Assembly (NCBI RefSeq): GCF_001514065.1
Contig: NZ_KQ948433.1
Span: 315,815 to 379,814 of the forward strand
Length of the DNA: 64,000 nt
Reading direction: 5' to 3'
Origin: Streptomyces antibioticus
Lineage (GTDB): Bacteria; Actinomycetota; Actinomycetes; Streptomycetales; Streptomycetaceae
This document shows, in pieces, positions 52,897-61,404 of this stretch (positions are counted from its first letter, which is position 1; each line of letters starts with the position of its first letter). The translations under genes and the position numbers were made by a program. The notes below the pieces were generated by a model, which did no database searches, was not told the origin of the DNA, and was given only the letters and a program-made list of their open reading frames with translations.

Positions 52897-54096
52897 TCAG
52901 CCGATCTTGACGATCTGTCCGTCGCCGGTGGCGTGGATGTCCGTGGAGCTGGTGCAGGCCGGGGCGTCGGTGCAGGCCGGCCACATCATGGTCTTGTCCG
53001 CGACGTAGATGGAGCCGTCGGGGCCGGCCAGGAAGCCGGTGGGCGCGAACAGCTTCTTGTCCGCCAGGACGGTACGGGAGTTGTCCTTGTGGTTGATCTG
53101 GATGACGTTGCCGATCGGGTCACCGGTGGGCAGGAAGCCGGTGGTGTCGAACTGCGTCACGTAGAAGTCGCCGTTGGCACCGAAGCCGCAGCCGCTGATG
53201 GCGCTGAAGCCGCTCTGCCAGACCTTGAGCTTGCCGGTCTTGGGCGAGTACCGGTACACGTTGGCGGCGGTCTCCGAGTTGCCGTGGCCGGTGATCTGGC
53301 CGATGTACACGCCGCCGTCGGGGCCGACGTCGAGGCACATCGGGACGGCGTCCGAGCCGCCCGGCGTCTTGGGCACGAAGGCGAGGACCTTGGTCTTGCC
53401 CTTGCGGTCGACCGAGTTCAGCGTGTTGGCGCCCGCGTCCACCAGGTAGAACCCGCCACCCGGCTTCGTCGTCAGCGCGTACGGGTTGGACGCCGGGTAG
53501 GTGTCGGACAGGTCCGGGTTGTTCTTGGTCCAGTTCCAGTTGACCGTGCCCGGGTTGGCGATCACCTTGCGCTGCCCGTGGGTGATGTCCATGATCGAGC
53601 CGTACTGCTTGGTGAGCGTCTTGGTCAGCTCCGGGTCGAGCCCGGCCGGCACCTGCTCCGGCGAGCCGGCCTGCAGGGTGTAGATGTGGCCCTTGCGGTC
53701 GACGGTGATGCCGTTGGGGCCGATCGTCTCTTCCTGGTTGAACGCGGTCGGCAGGTTCCTGGCGATCCGCACCGGGGTGCCGGAGGAGACATCCGCGACC
53801 GAACCGGTCTGGCCGTAACACCTGGTGGGGAAGCCGGTGCCCTGGCAGGCGGTGGGGGTGGCCCCCATCTCGGTGACCAGGAGTTCACCGTCGGGGCCCC
53901 AGGCCAGGCTCCGCGGTGAGTCCAGCCCGCGGGCCACCACGGTGACCGGTGCGTCGCTGGTGAGGTGGCGGTTCGGGCGGGCCTTCTGGTTGGCGGCCTC
54001 GGCCGCCTGTCCCGACGGTCCGACTCCCAGGCCGACGAGCGCTGCGGCGGCCGCAACTCCGGCGACCAGCGTTCTGCTCGTTTTGAGACGCCGCAT
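52897..54096 (-). CDS. Secreted ScyD/ScyE-family beta-propeller protein
   Basis: A 399-residue exported protein. MRRLKTSRTLVAGVAAAAAL is a secretory signal with cleavage near SGQAAEA. The mature part has NHL/SMP-30-like blades: ARGLDSPRSLAWGPDGELLV, IGPNGITVDRKGHIY, CLDVGPDGGVYIGQ, GFGANGDFYVTQF and LAGPDGSIYVAD. This matches ScyD/ScyE, secreted proteins of cyanobacterial scytonemin synthesis, and the gene lies directly upstream of an ebo operon, as scytonemin clusters also combine the two. I chose ATG 54096, the only start with a GGAGGG site. Likely acts outside the membrane. Confidence 0.88.
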   Translation of the reverse strand: MRRLKTSRTLVAGVAAAAALVGLGVGPSGQAAEAANQKARPNRHLTSDAPVTVVARGLDSPRSLAWGPDGELLVTEMGATPTACQGTGFPTRCYGQTGSVADVSSGTPVRIARNLPTAFNQEETIGPNGITVDRKGHIYTLQAGSPEQVPAGLDPELTKTLTKQYGSIMDITHGQRKVIANPGTVNWNWTKNNPDLSDTYPASNPYALTTKPGGGFYLVDAGANTLNSVDRKGKTKVLAFVPKTPGGSDAVPMCLDVGPDGGVYIGQITGHGNSETAANVYRYSPKTGKLKVWQSGFSAISGCGFGANGDFYVTQFDTTGFLPTGDPIGNVIQINHKDNSRTVLADKKLFAPTGFLAGPDGSIYVADKTMMWPACTDAPACTSSTDIHATGDGQIVKIG

Positions 54097-54527
54097 CTTG
54101 GACTCATTCCCTCCGGTCGAAACCACGACTTGCTGACGGGGTGTTCACGACAGGACGCACCGGGACCGACTCGCACTGATGCGGTATGACCCGCCCCCTG
54201 CATCTTGTTCTGGCGCCTCAGCATTGGGGACATGGCTTGTTCGTGACTGCCGATCAACTTGGCGCCGAGTTGGCGCCCACCGCACCGGCCCCCCGGGCCC
54301 AACTCCCGCTGCTCGTCAGCCGCTTGCGGCCCAGTCCAGCCGACGGGGCAGGAACGGACTTTCCGGGTACGTTCGTCGTCCGCCGGTCACATCTCGGCGC
54401 CGCGGACTGTCATGGGGGTGAGACCGCGGATCGGCGCGGTCGCGCGGCACGGAGCCGAGGCACACGGCGGACCGGGCCGGATGCGAGGAAACCGGCCCAC
54501 TGACACGGAACACGATCGGGAGAGACC
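54097..54527. promoter_or_regulatory. Divergent region with ECF41-type promoter
   Basis: 431 bp without a supported gene. GGTCACA (54385-54391) and TGTCATG (54408-54414) start 23 bp apart, then GTGAGA, on the plus strand toward the hemerythrin gene. The open frame from 54186 has no ribosome site and runs over the promoter. Confidence 0.55.
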
Positions 54528-55163
54528 ATGGGTGACAGGCTCGACATGTCGTTGATGTACGCGATGCACAACGCGCTGCGGCGCGAGCTGGAGATCATGG
54601 TGACGATCACGGCCCGCGTCGACGACGACCCGCGGCGCACCCTCGCCGGTGCCGCGGGCTGGGACCTCTTCAAGAAGGCCCTGCACATCCACCACACCGC
54701 CGAGGACGAGGCGCTGTGGCCGGTGCTGCGCCAGACGGTGGCCGACCGCCCCGACGCCGTGGCCCTGCTGGACGCGATGGACGCCGAGCACGGCTCCATC
54801 GACCCGCTCGTGGGGACCGTCGACGCCCTGCTCGCCGACCCGGAGGCCGACGCCGGGCAGCTCGCGGCCGCCGTCGACTCGCTGGCCGCCGGCCTCACCG
54901 GCCACCTCAAGCACGAGGAGGACGAGGCACTGCCGCTGATCCAGGAGGTCCTCACCCTTGAGCAGTGGCAGCACTACGGCCGGGTGCACGGCGCGAAGAC
55001 CGGCCCCGACGGCCCCCTGCTGACCCCCTGGGTCCTCGACGGCGCCGATCAGGAGACCATCGACGGAATGCTCGCCATCCTCCCCGAGCCCGTCCGCACC
55101 GCCTACCACACCGCCTGGGTGCCCGCGTACATCGAACTCGACCGCTGGAACACCAAGAAGTGA
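54528..55163 (+). CDS. Hemerythrin-like (HHE) di-iron protein
   Basis: A 211-residue four-helix protein. Iron-ligand positions are seen in MYAMHNALRREL, LHIHHTAEDEALWP, DAEHGSIDPL and TGHLKHEEDEALPL. HHE proteins bind O2, NO or peroxide, or store iron. Here it follows an ECF41-type promoter, and its neighbours are respiratory genes. A role in sensing or removing NO made from the nitrite pathway, or peroxide from quinone cycling, is possible but only inferred. Confidence 0.88.
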   Translation: MGDRLDMSLMYAMHNALRRELEIMVTITARVDDDPRRTLAGAAGWDLFKKALHIHHTAEDEALWPVLRQTVADRPDAVALLDAMDAEHGSIDPLVGTVDALLADPEADAGQLAAAVDSLAAGLTGHLKHEEDEALPLIQEVLTLEQWQHYGRVHGAKTGPDGPLLTPWVLDGADQETIDGMLAILPEPVRTAYHTAWVPAYIELDRWNTKK

Positions 55164-55170
55164 CAACACG

Positions 55171-55213
55171 CCGAGGCTCCCTCCCGACCCCGAAGGTCAG
55201 GAGGGAGCCTCGG
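55171..55213. terminator. Terminator between hemerythrin gene and cydC
   Basis: Arms CCGAGGCTCCCTC (55171-55183) and GAGGGAGCCTCGG (55201-55213), with inner pairing, between convergent genes. Confidence 0.85.
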
Positions 55214-55273
55214 CACAGGTACACCCGCCGCGCGCCGGCACAGGCCGACTGGACAGGCCGGCTGGACCAGAAG

Positions 55274-57031
55274 TCAGCGCGGTTCACCCGCCGCGCGCAC
55301 CCGCCCCCCGTCCAGCGTCACCACCTGGTCGGCCCCTGTGAAGCCCGCCCGCTCATGGGTGACCAGCAGGGTCGTACGGCCACGCGTGGCGTCGAGGATG
55401 TCGGCGAGCACCGCCGCCGCGGTGTCCGGGTCCAGTCCCTCGGTGGGCTCGTCCAGGACGAGGACCGGCGGATCGGCGAGCAGCGCGCGGGCCAGCAGCA
55501 GCCGGGTCCGCTGCCCACCGGAGAGCTGGGTGCCGTCCGGGCCGAGCACGGTGTCGAAGCCGTCGGGCAGCGAGTCGATCCAGTCCAGGATCCGGGCCCG
55601 GCGCGCCGCCTCCCGCAGCTCGGCGACCTCGGCGTCGGGCCGCGCCAGCAGCAGGTTGGCGTGGATGCTGGCGTGGAAGACATGGGCGTCCTGCGTCATC
55701 CCGGTGATCACGCGCCGCACGTCGTCACCGGCGCAGTCCCGCAGCTCGCGACCGCCGACGCGGACGCTGCCGGCCTCGTACTCCACGAACCGCATCAGGG
55801 TGGCGATGAGCGTCGACTTCCCCGAGCCGCTCGCGCCGAGCAGCACCGTGCGCCGCCCGGCCGGCAGGTCCAGGCTCAGCCCGTTCAGGGCCGCCGCACC
55901 GCCCGTCCGGTGCCGTACCGTCAGGTCCTTGATGCGCACGGCGACCGGCCCGTCGACGGCGAGCGGGGCCGGGTCGGCCGGCTCGGCGACCGGGGCAGGG
56001 GTGTCGAACAGCTCCGCCAACCGCCGTGCCCGCTCCCGTACTTCGGCCAGCCGGAACGCGGCGGCCGGCAGCGGTTCCAGCGCCTCGAAGGCGACCAGCG
56101 CGAGCACCGCGAGCACGGTCAGCTGTACGGCGGGCAGCCGCCCGTCGGCATGGGCGCGCAGCGCCCCGTGCACCACCGCGACCAGCGCCGCCCCCTGGAA
56201 GAGCAGCAGTACGGCCGAGGCCAGCGAGGTGGTCAGCGCGCGCCGCCGCTCCAGCCGGGCGATCCGCGCGGCGGCATCCTGTGCCCGCCCGACCGCCCGG
56301 CCCCGCGCTCCGTAGGCGGCGAGGTCGGCCGCCCCTTCGGTCAAGTCCACGATGTGCGCGGCGAGTTCGGCCCGCGCCGCCGCCTGCTCCCGGCCGGTGC
56401 GGTGGGCCACGGCGAGCACGGCCGCCGGCACCAGCAGGACGGCCAGCGCGAGCAGCAGCCCCAGCAGCAGCCCCGCCTGCGGCAGCAGCAGCCACGCCGT
56501 CACCGTGGCGGCGAGCCCCACGGAGACCGCCGCGGCGGTCGGCAGCAGCACCCGCAGCAGCAGATCCTGGGCGGCGTCGACGTCGTCGACCAGCCGGGTC
56601 AGCAGATCACCGCTGCGGAAGGCGGGCGTGCCCGCGGGCGCCAGCGGCACCAGCGCCTCGTACACCCGGGTCCGGAAGCCGGCCACGGCCCGCAGTACCG
56701 CGTCGTGTCCCAGGAGCCGGTCGCCGTAGCGCAGTGTCCCGCGCCCCAGGGCCAGGGCGCGCACGGCGACGATCGCCAGGCTCACCGAGGCGAGCGGCGG
56801 GTGCTCGGCGGCCCGTGTGATCAGCCAGGACGCGGTGGCCATGAGCGCCGCCGCAGCCAGCTCGCTGCCGGCCGCGGCGAGTCCGGCGGGCAGCAACCGG
56901 CGCCAGTAGGGCAGGAGTTGGCGCGCGAGGCGCAGCGTGGCACGGGAGGACCCGCCTGACGGCCGGGCGGGGGAATGGACGGCCGTCAGGCGGGAGTCGG
57001 TGTGGCCGACGGCCGCCGTGGGGGAGGTCAT
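55274..57031 (-). CDS. cydC: ABC exporter subunit CydC (cytochrome bd assembly)
   Basis: A 585-residue half-transporter: six membrane helices, then an ATPase domain with Walker A GASGSGKST, signature LSGGQRTRLL, Walker B VLVLDEPTEGLD and VTHE. CydCD exports thiols and is needed to assemble cytochrome bd. It overlaps cydD by 4 bp. In S. coelicolor CydC and CydD are, as I recall, one fused protein; here they are separate genes. Confidence 0.93.
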   Translation of the reverse strand: MTSPTAAVGHTDSRLTAVHSPARPSGGSSRATLRLARQLLPYWRRLLPAGLAAAGSELAAAALMATASWLITRAAEHPPLASVSLAIVAVRALALGRGTLRYGDRLLGHDAVLRAVAGFRTRVYEALVPLAPAGTPAFRSGDLLTRLVDDVDAAQDLLLRVLLPTAAAVSVGLAATVTAWLLLPQAGLLLGLLLALAVLLVPAAVLAVAHRTGREQAAARAELAAHIVDLTEGAADLAAYGARGRAVGRAQDAAARIARLERRRALTTSLASAVLLLFQGAALVAVVHGALRAHADGRLPAVQLTVLAVLALVAFEALEPLPAAAFRLAEVRERARRLAELFDTPAPVAEPADPAPLAVDGPVAVRIKDLTVRHRTGGAAALNGLSLDLPAGRRTVLLGASGSGKSTLIATLMRFVEYEAGSVRVGGRELRDCAGDDVRRVITGMTQDAHVFHASIHANLLLARPDAEVAELREAARRARILDWIDSLPDGFDTVLGPDGTQLSGGQRTRLLLARALLADPPVLVLDEPTEGLDPDTAAAVLADILDATRGRTTLLVTHERAGFTGADQVVTLDGGRVRAAGEPR

Positions 57032-58821
57032 GAGGCCATCGGCCCTTCTGCGGGCACCAGTCGGGGCGGAACGAGGTCCCCGAGTGGGTCGGTGACGGGG
57101 TGTGCGCAGGTCAGAGCTGCGTGGCCGGTGCCGGCGAGGCCGGCCACCACCGTGCCCACGTCCGAGTCCACCTGTCCGGCCCGCAGCGTCACGATCCGGT
57201 CGGCGTACGGCAGCAGGCTGGTGCGGTGCGCCACCATGATCGCGGTGCGGCCGCGCATGAGCCGCACCGTGGCGTGGGTGACGGCGGCCTCGCTGTCGGG
57301 GTCGAGGTGGGCGGTCGGTTCGTCGAGCAGCAGCACGGGGGCGTCCTTGAGGAAGGCGCGGGCGATCGCGATGCGCTGGCGCTGGCCGGCGGACAGGCCC
57401 GCGCCGTGCTCACCGAGCGGGGTGTCGTAGCCCTGTGGCAGCGCCTCGATGAACGCGTCGGCGTATGCGTCGCGGGCGGCCTGCCGTACCTCGGCCTCGC
57501 TCGCCCCGGGCCGCCCGAGCCGGATGTTGTCGGCGACGGACGCCGCGAACAGATGTGGGCGCTGCGGCACCCACGCCAGCCGCCGGCGCCACTCGTCCAT
57601 GTCGAGGCGGTCCAGGTCGATGCCGCCGACCGTGATCCGGCCCGCCGAGGGCCGCGTGAAGCCGAGCAACAGGGCCAGCAGCGTGGACTTTCCGGCCCCG
57701 CTGGGACCGACCAGGGCGATGTGCTCACCGGGCCGCACATGCAGCGAGACCCGGTCCAGAGCGGGTGCCGCGCGCCCCGGGTGGACGACGCCGACACCGT
57801 CGAGGCGCACCGACACGGCACGCACCTCGGGCACCGGCGTCCGCTCGTCCCGGAGCCCGCCCCGCTCCCCGTCCTCGTCCTCGTCGAGGATCGCGAAGAC
57901 CTGCTCGGCCACCGTGACGCCCTCGGCGCTCTCGTGGAAGGCGGCGCCCATCGCCCGCAGCGGCAGATACGCCTCGGGCGTCAGGAACAGCACGATCAGC
58001 GCCGTACGCAGATCCAGGTGGCCGTCCAGCAGCCGCAGCCCGACCGGCACCGCGACCAGGGCCACCGACAGCGTCGCGACCGTCTCCAGCACGAACGACG
58101 ACAGGAACGCCACCCGCAGGGTCCGCATCGTGGCCCGCCGGTGCGCGTCGGCCATGTCACCGACCCTGCGCGCCTGGTAATGGGCCCGGCCGAACGCCCG
58201 CAGTGTCGGCAGCCCGGCCACGACGTCGAGGAAGTGACCGCCGAGCCGTGCCAGCAGCCGCCACTGCCGCGCGGTGCGCCGGGCGGTGTGCATCCCGACC
58301 AGCGCCCCGAACACCGGGATCAGCGGCAGGGTCACGACGACGATCAGTGCCGAGGTCCAGTCGGTCGCGAACAGCCACCCGACGACCACGACCGGCACCA
58401 CACCGGCCGCCGCCATCGTGGGCAGCGAGCCCGTGACATACGGGTCCAGGGTGTCGAGGCCACGGGTGAGCAAGGTGGCCGTCTCGCCGTGCCGGCCCGT
58501 CGCGAGCCTGAGCGGCGCACCCTGTCCGAGCCGGCCGGTGAGCCGCTCGCGCAGGGTGTGCTTGACGTCGGACGCGACACGCTGCGCGAGCACGCCCCGC
58601 GCCCACGCCAGCAGAGCCCTTCCCGCGACCACGGTGCCCAGTGCGGCCGGCGTCCCGAAGGCGACCGTATGCCCGCCGAACCCGTCCGCGAGCACGGTCG
58701 CCAGCAGGGTCACCTGGGTGACGACGAGCCCCGCGCCGAGCAGCGCGAGGGCCGTCGAGTTCACCAAGTGGCGCCGCAGCACCGGCAGTTCCCGCATCAG
58801 CCGACGTTCGACCGGTTTCAT
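57028..58821 (-). CDS. cydD: ABC exporter subunit CydD (cytochrome bd assembly)
   Basis: A 597-residue half-transporter. Membrane part with GLPTLRAFGRAHYQARRV; ATPase with GPSGAGKSTLL, LSAGQRQRIAIARAF and VLLLDEPTAHLD, then VAHRTSLL. The Q-loop and LSAGQ differ slightly from CydC, as expected of a heterodimer. It follows cydB after 34 bp. Confidence 0.93.
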   Translation of the reverse strand: MKPVERRLMRELPVLRRHLVNSTALALLGAGLVVTQVTLLATVLADGFGGHTVAFGTPAALGTVVAGRALLAWARGVLAQRVASDVKHTLRERLTGRLGQGAPLRLATGRHGETATLLTRGLDTLDPYVTGSLPTMAAAGVVPVVVVGWLFATDWTSALIVVVTLPLIPVFGALVGMHTARRTARQWRLLARLGGHFLDVVAGLPTLRAFGRAHYQARRVGDMADAHRRATMRTLRVAFLSSFVLETVATLSVALVAVPVGLRLLDGHLDLRTALIVLFLTPEAYLPLRAMGAAFHESAEGVTVAEQVFAILDEDEDGERGGLRDERTPVPEVRAVSVRLDGVGVVHPGRAAPALDRVSLHVRPGEHIALVGPSGAGKSTLLALLLGFTRPSAGRITVGGIDLDRLDMDEWRRRLAWVPQRPHLFAASVADNIRLGRPGASEAEVRQAARDAYADAFIEALPQGYDTPLGEHGAGLSAGQRQRIAIARAFLKDAPVLLLDEPTAHLDPDSEAAVTHATVRLMRGRTAIMVAHRTSLLPYADRIVTLRAGQVDSDVGTVVAGLAGTGHAALTCAHPVTDPLGDLVPPRLVPAEGPMAS

Positions 58822-58855
58822 CCCGGACCCCTTCCCCTTCCCGTACGGCGGCGGC

Positions 58856-59887
58856 TCAGAAGTAGCTCGGGTGGCGCAGGCCCGTACGGCCGCGGAACGC
58901 CCACCAGCTCCACGCCTGGTACGCGAGGATCGTCGGCACCACCAGGACCCCGAACACGCTGAGGATCTTCAAGGTGGCGTCGTCGGTGACGGCGTCGTGG
59001 ATGTCGAGGCCGTGCCCGGCCGAGCTGATCAGCAGATACGGGTAGTGCCCCGCGCCCACCAGCAGCACCGGCAGCGCGGTCGCACAGCAGGTCGCCACGA
59101 ACGCCCGCACCTCATGGCCGCCGGTGAAGGACCACCAGGCGACACCGAGCGCCACCACGAGCGCCCCGGCGATGACTCCCGACACTCCCCGATTGGTCAT
59201 CGAGGCGCCCGAGCCGACGAAGGTGAGCAGCAGTGCGACGACCGCCGCGGCCCCGGCGCCCAGCAGCAGCTTGCCGCCCAGCTCCCGTGCCTTCGCGGCC
59301 GTTTCCCGCTCCGAGCGGAGGGCGACGAAGCCCGCGCCGTGCGCGGCGAAGAGCAGGATCGTGGCGATGCCGCACACCAGCACGAACGGTGTGAACACCT
59401 CACCGAACCCGATGTGGAAGCTGCCGTCGGCGCGCCGCGGCACCCCGTGCAGCAGCAGCCCCACCACCAGCCCCCAGCACAGCGCGGGCACCGCACCGCC
59501 GAACACGATCAGCGCGTCCCACGCCCGGCGGCCCCGGACCCCGCGGGCGCGGCGGCGCAGCTGCACCGCCGCGTTGCCGAGCACCAGCCCGGCCAGGATC
59601 GCCACGATCAGCGGATAGAGGCCGGACAGCAGGGTGCCTTCCAGGTGCGGGAAGGCACCGAACATCACGCCGGCGAAGGCCACCAGCCACACCTCGTTGC
59701 CGAGGAAGAACGGCGCGATGGCGTCGAGGGCGGCATTGCCGCCAGAAGCCTTCTCGGGCTTGCTCTCCTCGTGTTCGTCGCGGAGGAAGGGGTGCAGCAT
59801 CTGTGCGCCGTAGTCGTATCCGCCGAGCACGAAGTACCCGGCGAGCATCAGGCCCAGCAGGCCCAACCAGGCGATTTCCAGAGACAT
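58856..59887 (-). CDS. cydB: Cytochrome bd ubiquinol/menaquinol oxidase subunit II
   Basis: A 343-residue membrane protein with nine or so helices. It starts with LEIAWLGLLGLMLAGYFVLGGYDYG, then GNEVWLVAFAGVMFGAFP and ISSAGHGLDIHDAV. Works with CydA to oxidise quinol with O2 without pumping through the bc1 complex. Start ATG 59887; a TTG at 59896 is possible. Confidence 0.93.
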   Translation of the reverse strand: MSLEIAWLGLLGLMLAGYFVLGGYDYGAQMLHPFLRDEHEESKPEKASGGNAALDAIAPFFLGNEVWLVAFAGVMFGAFPHLEGTLLSGLYPLIVAILAGLVLGNAAVQLRRRARGVRGRRAWDALIVFGGAVPALCWGLVVGLLLHGVPRRADGSFHIGFGEVFTPFVLVCGIATILLFAAHGAGFVALRSERETAAKARELGGKLLLGAGAAAVVALLLTFVGSGASMTNRGVSGVIAGALVVALGVAWWSFTGGHEVRAFVATCCATALPVLLVGAGHYPYLLISSAGHGLDIHDAVTDDATLKILSVFGVLVVPTILAYQAWSWWAFRGRTGLRHPSYF

Positions 59888-59904
59888 CTGGCTCAACTCT
59901 CCCT

Positions 59905-61206
59905 CTAGAAAGCCGGGACCGGCTGCTTGTCTTCGGAGCCGCCCGTGGGCTGCTCGGGCAGAGCCTCGGCCAGCGGCTCGGTGACGCCCAGCTGGGTGGC
60001 GTCCGGGCCGCGCACGGCGAACCGGGTGATCAGCGTCCAGTTCGTCACGGCGAGCCCCACGAAGATGGCGATGAACACCGTGCAGGACGCGATCAGCGAG
60101 GCCCTGCTGACGTGGGACAGGGCGTCCTCGACGGTCAGATGGCCGTAGACGATCCAGGGCTGACGGCCCATCTCACGCACCACCCAGCCGGCCACCGAGG
60201 CGACGAAGGCGAACGGGATGACCGCCACCATCAGCCAGGCCATGGGCCGCCAGCGCACCAGCCGGTCCTTCCAGAGCAGGAACACGGCGATGAAGGTGAT
60301 CGTCGAGATCGTGTTGCCGATGAGCGTCATCGCGTTCATCGACAGATGGATCCAGCCCTGCGGGGGCACGTAGTCGCCGGGCCCGAACTGCTCCACGAGC
60401 CGGCGCTGCACCTCGGCGACGCCGGAGTTGTCCAGCACGGCGTTCTTCATCGGCTGGGTCCGCTCGATGATCGGACGCTGGAGCTCACCGACCACGACGA
60501 CGAAGAACGAGGCGAGCATCGCCACCCATGTCCCCAGCCGCAGCGAGGAGCGGAACAGCTCGGTCTCCTTCGTTCCGCGAAGGAAGTGGAAGCAGCTGAC
60601 TCCGGCGACGAACAGACCGCCCGTAGTCAGCGCCGCCAGCACGATGTGACCGAGGGCGGTGAGCGACATCTCGTTGGTCAGCAGCGCCCCGAAGTCGGTC
60701 AAGTAGGCGACACCGCCGCGTACTTCGTAGCCGACCGGGTGCTGCATGAAGCCGTTGGCGATCAGGATCCAGTACGCGGAGGCGTACGCGGTCAGGCAGA
60801 CCAGCCAGATCAGCGTGACGTGCACGCCGCGCCGCAGCCGCCCCCAGCCGAAGATCCACATCCCGAGGAACGTGGACTCGGCGAAGAACGCGATGAGCGT
60901 CTCCAGCGCCAGCGGGGCGCCGAAGACGTTCCCGGCGAACTTGCTCAGTCCGCTCCAGCTCAGGCCGAACTGGAACTCCATGACGAGGCCGGTGACGATA
61001 CCGACCGCGTAGTTGATGACGTAGAGCTGTCCCCAGAAGCGCGTCATGCGCTCACGGACAGCCTTCTTGGCGGGGTCACGGGTGTATGCGGCCCGGGTGT
61101 GCATGAACGCCACCAGGGGGACGAGCCCCATGGTGAGGATCACGAACAGCCAGTGGATGCCGGTCGTGGCCGCGAACTGGAGTCGGGCCAGCTCCGCAGC
61201 GCTCAT
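59905..61206 (-). CDS. cydA: Cytochrome bd oxidase subunit I
   Basis: A 433-residue subunit carrying the three haems. Ligand and proton-path residues are visible: His18 in GIHWLFVILTMG, Glu102 (LETLIAFFAE) and Glu110, His187 in TALGHIVL, and REMGRQPW near the end. The periplasmic Q-loop is short, as usual in actinobacteria. Cytochrome bd lets electrons bypass a blocked bc1 complex. The operon runs cydA-B-D-C leftward and is divergent from a LysR gene. Confidence 0.95.
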   Translation of the reverse strand: MSAAELARLQFAATTGIHWLFVILTMGLVPLVAFMHTRAAYTRDPAKKAVRERMTRFWGQLYVINYAVGIVTGLVMEFQFGLSWSGLSKFAGNVFGAPLALETLIAFFAESTFLGMWIFGWGRLRRGVHVTLIWLVCLTAYASAYWILIANGFMQHPVGYEVRGGVAYLTDFGALLTNEMSLTALGHIVLAALTTGGLFVAGVSCFHFLRGTKETELFRSSLRLGTWVAMLASFFVVVVGELQRPIIERTQPMKNAVLDNSGVAEVQRRLVEQFGPGDYVPPQGWIHLSMNAMTLIGNTISTITFIAVFLLWKDRLVRWRPMAWLMVAVIPFAFVASVAGWVVREMGRQPWIVYGHLTVEDALSHVSRASLIASCTVFIAIFVGLAVTNWTLITRFAVRGPDATQLGVTEPLAEALPEQPTGGSEDKQPVPAF

Positions 61207-61404
61207 GGTGCGACCTTCCTGAGGGAGGGCGGCGGGAGAAGGACAGAAGCGTGGGGCCCCCGCGTCGCGTGTACAGGCACCGGGCGGTGAAGCCCGCCAC
61301 CTGTGCGGTGGCCCCGGAAAGACGGTAGAGAACAACACTCATGCATTTCCAAGACCGGTTTTGCCATGTGACGATGCCTCGACAGTTATAGGTGAAGGTG
61401 GACC
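61207..61404. promoter_or_regulatory. Shared promoter region of cydA and the LysR gene
   Basis: 198 bp. The near-palindrome CAAGACCGGTTTTG at 61350-61363 (centre ACCGGT) lies 42 bp before the LysR start and is a candidate LysR operator. No gene. Confidence 0.45.

Noticed and set aside
54186-54503. 105-codon frame before the hemerythrin gene
   Set aside because: No ribosome site, Arg-rich low-complexity end, and it covers the ECF41-type promoter.
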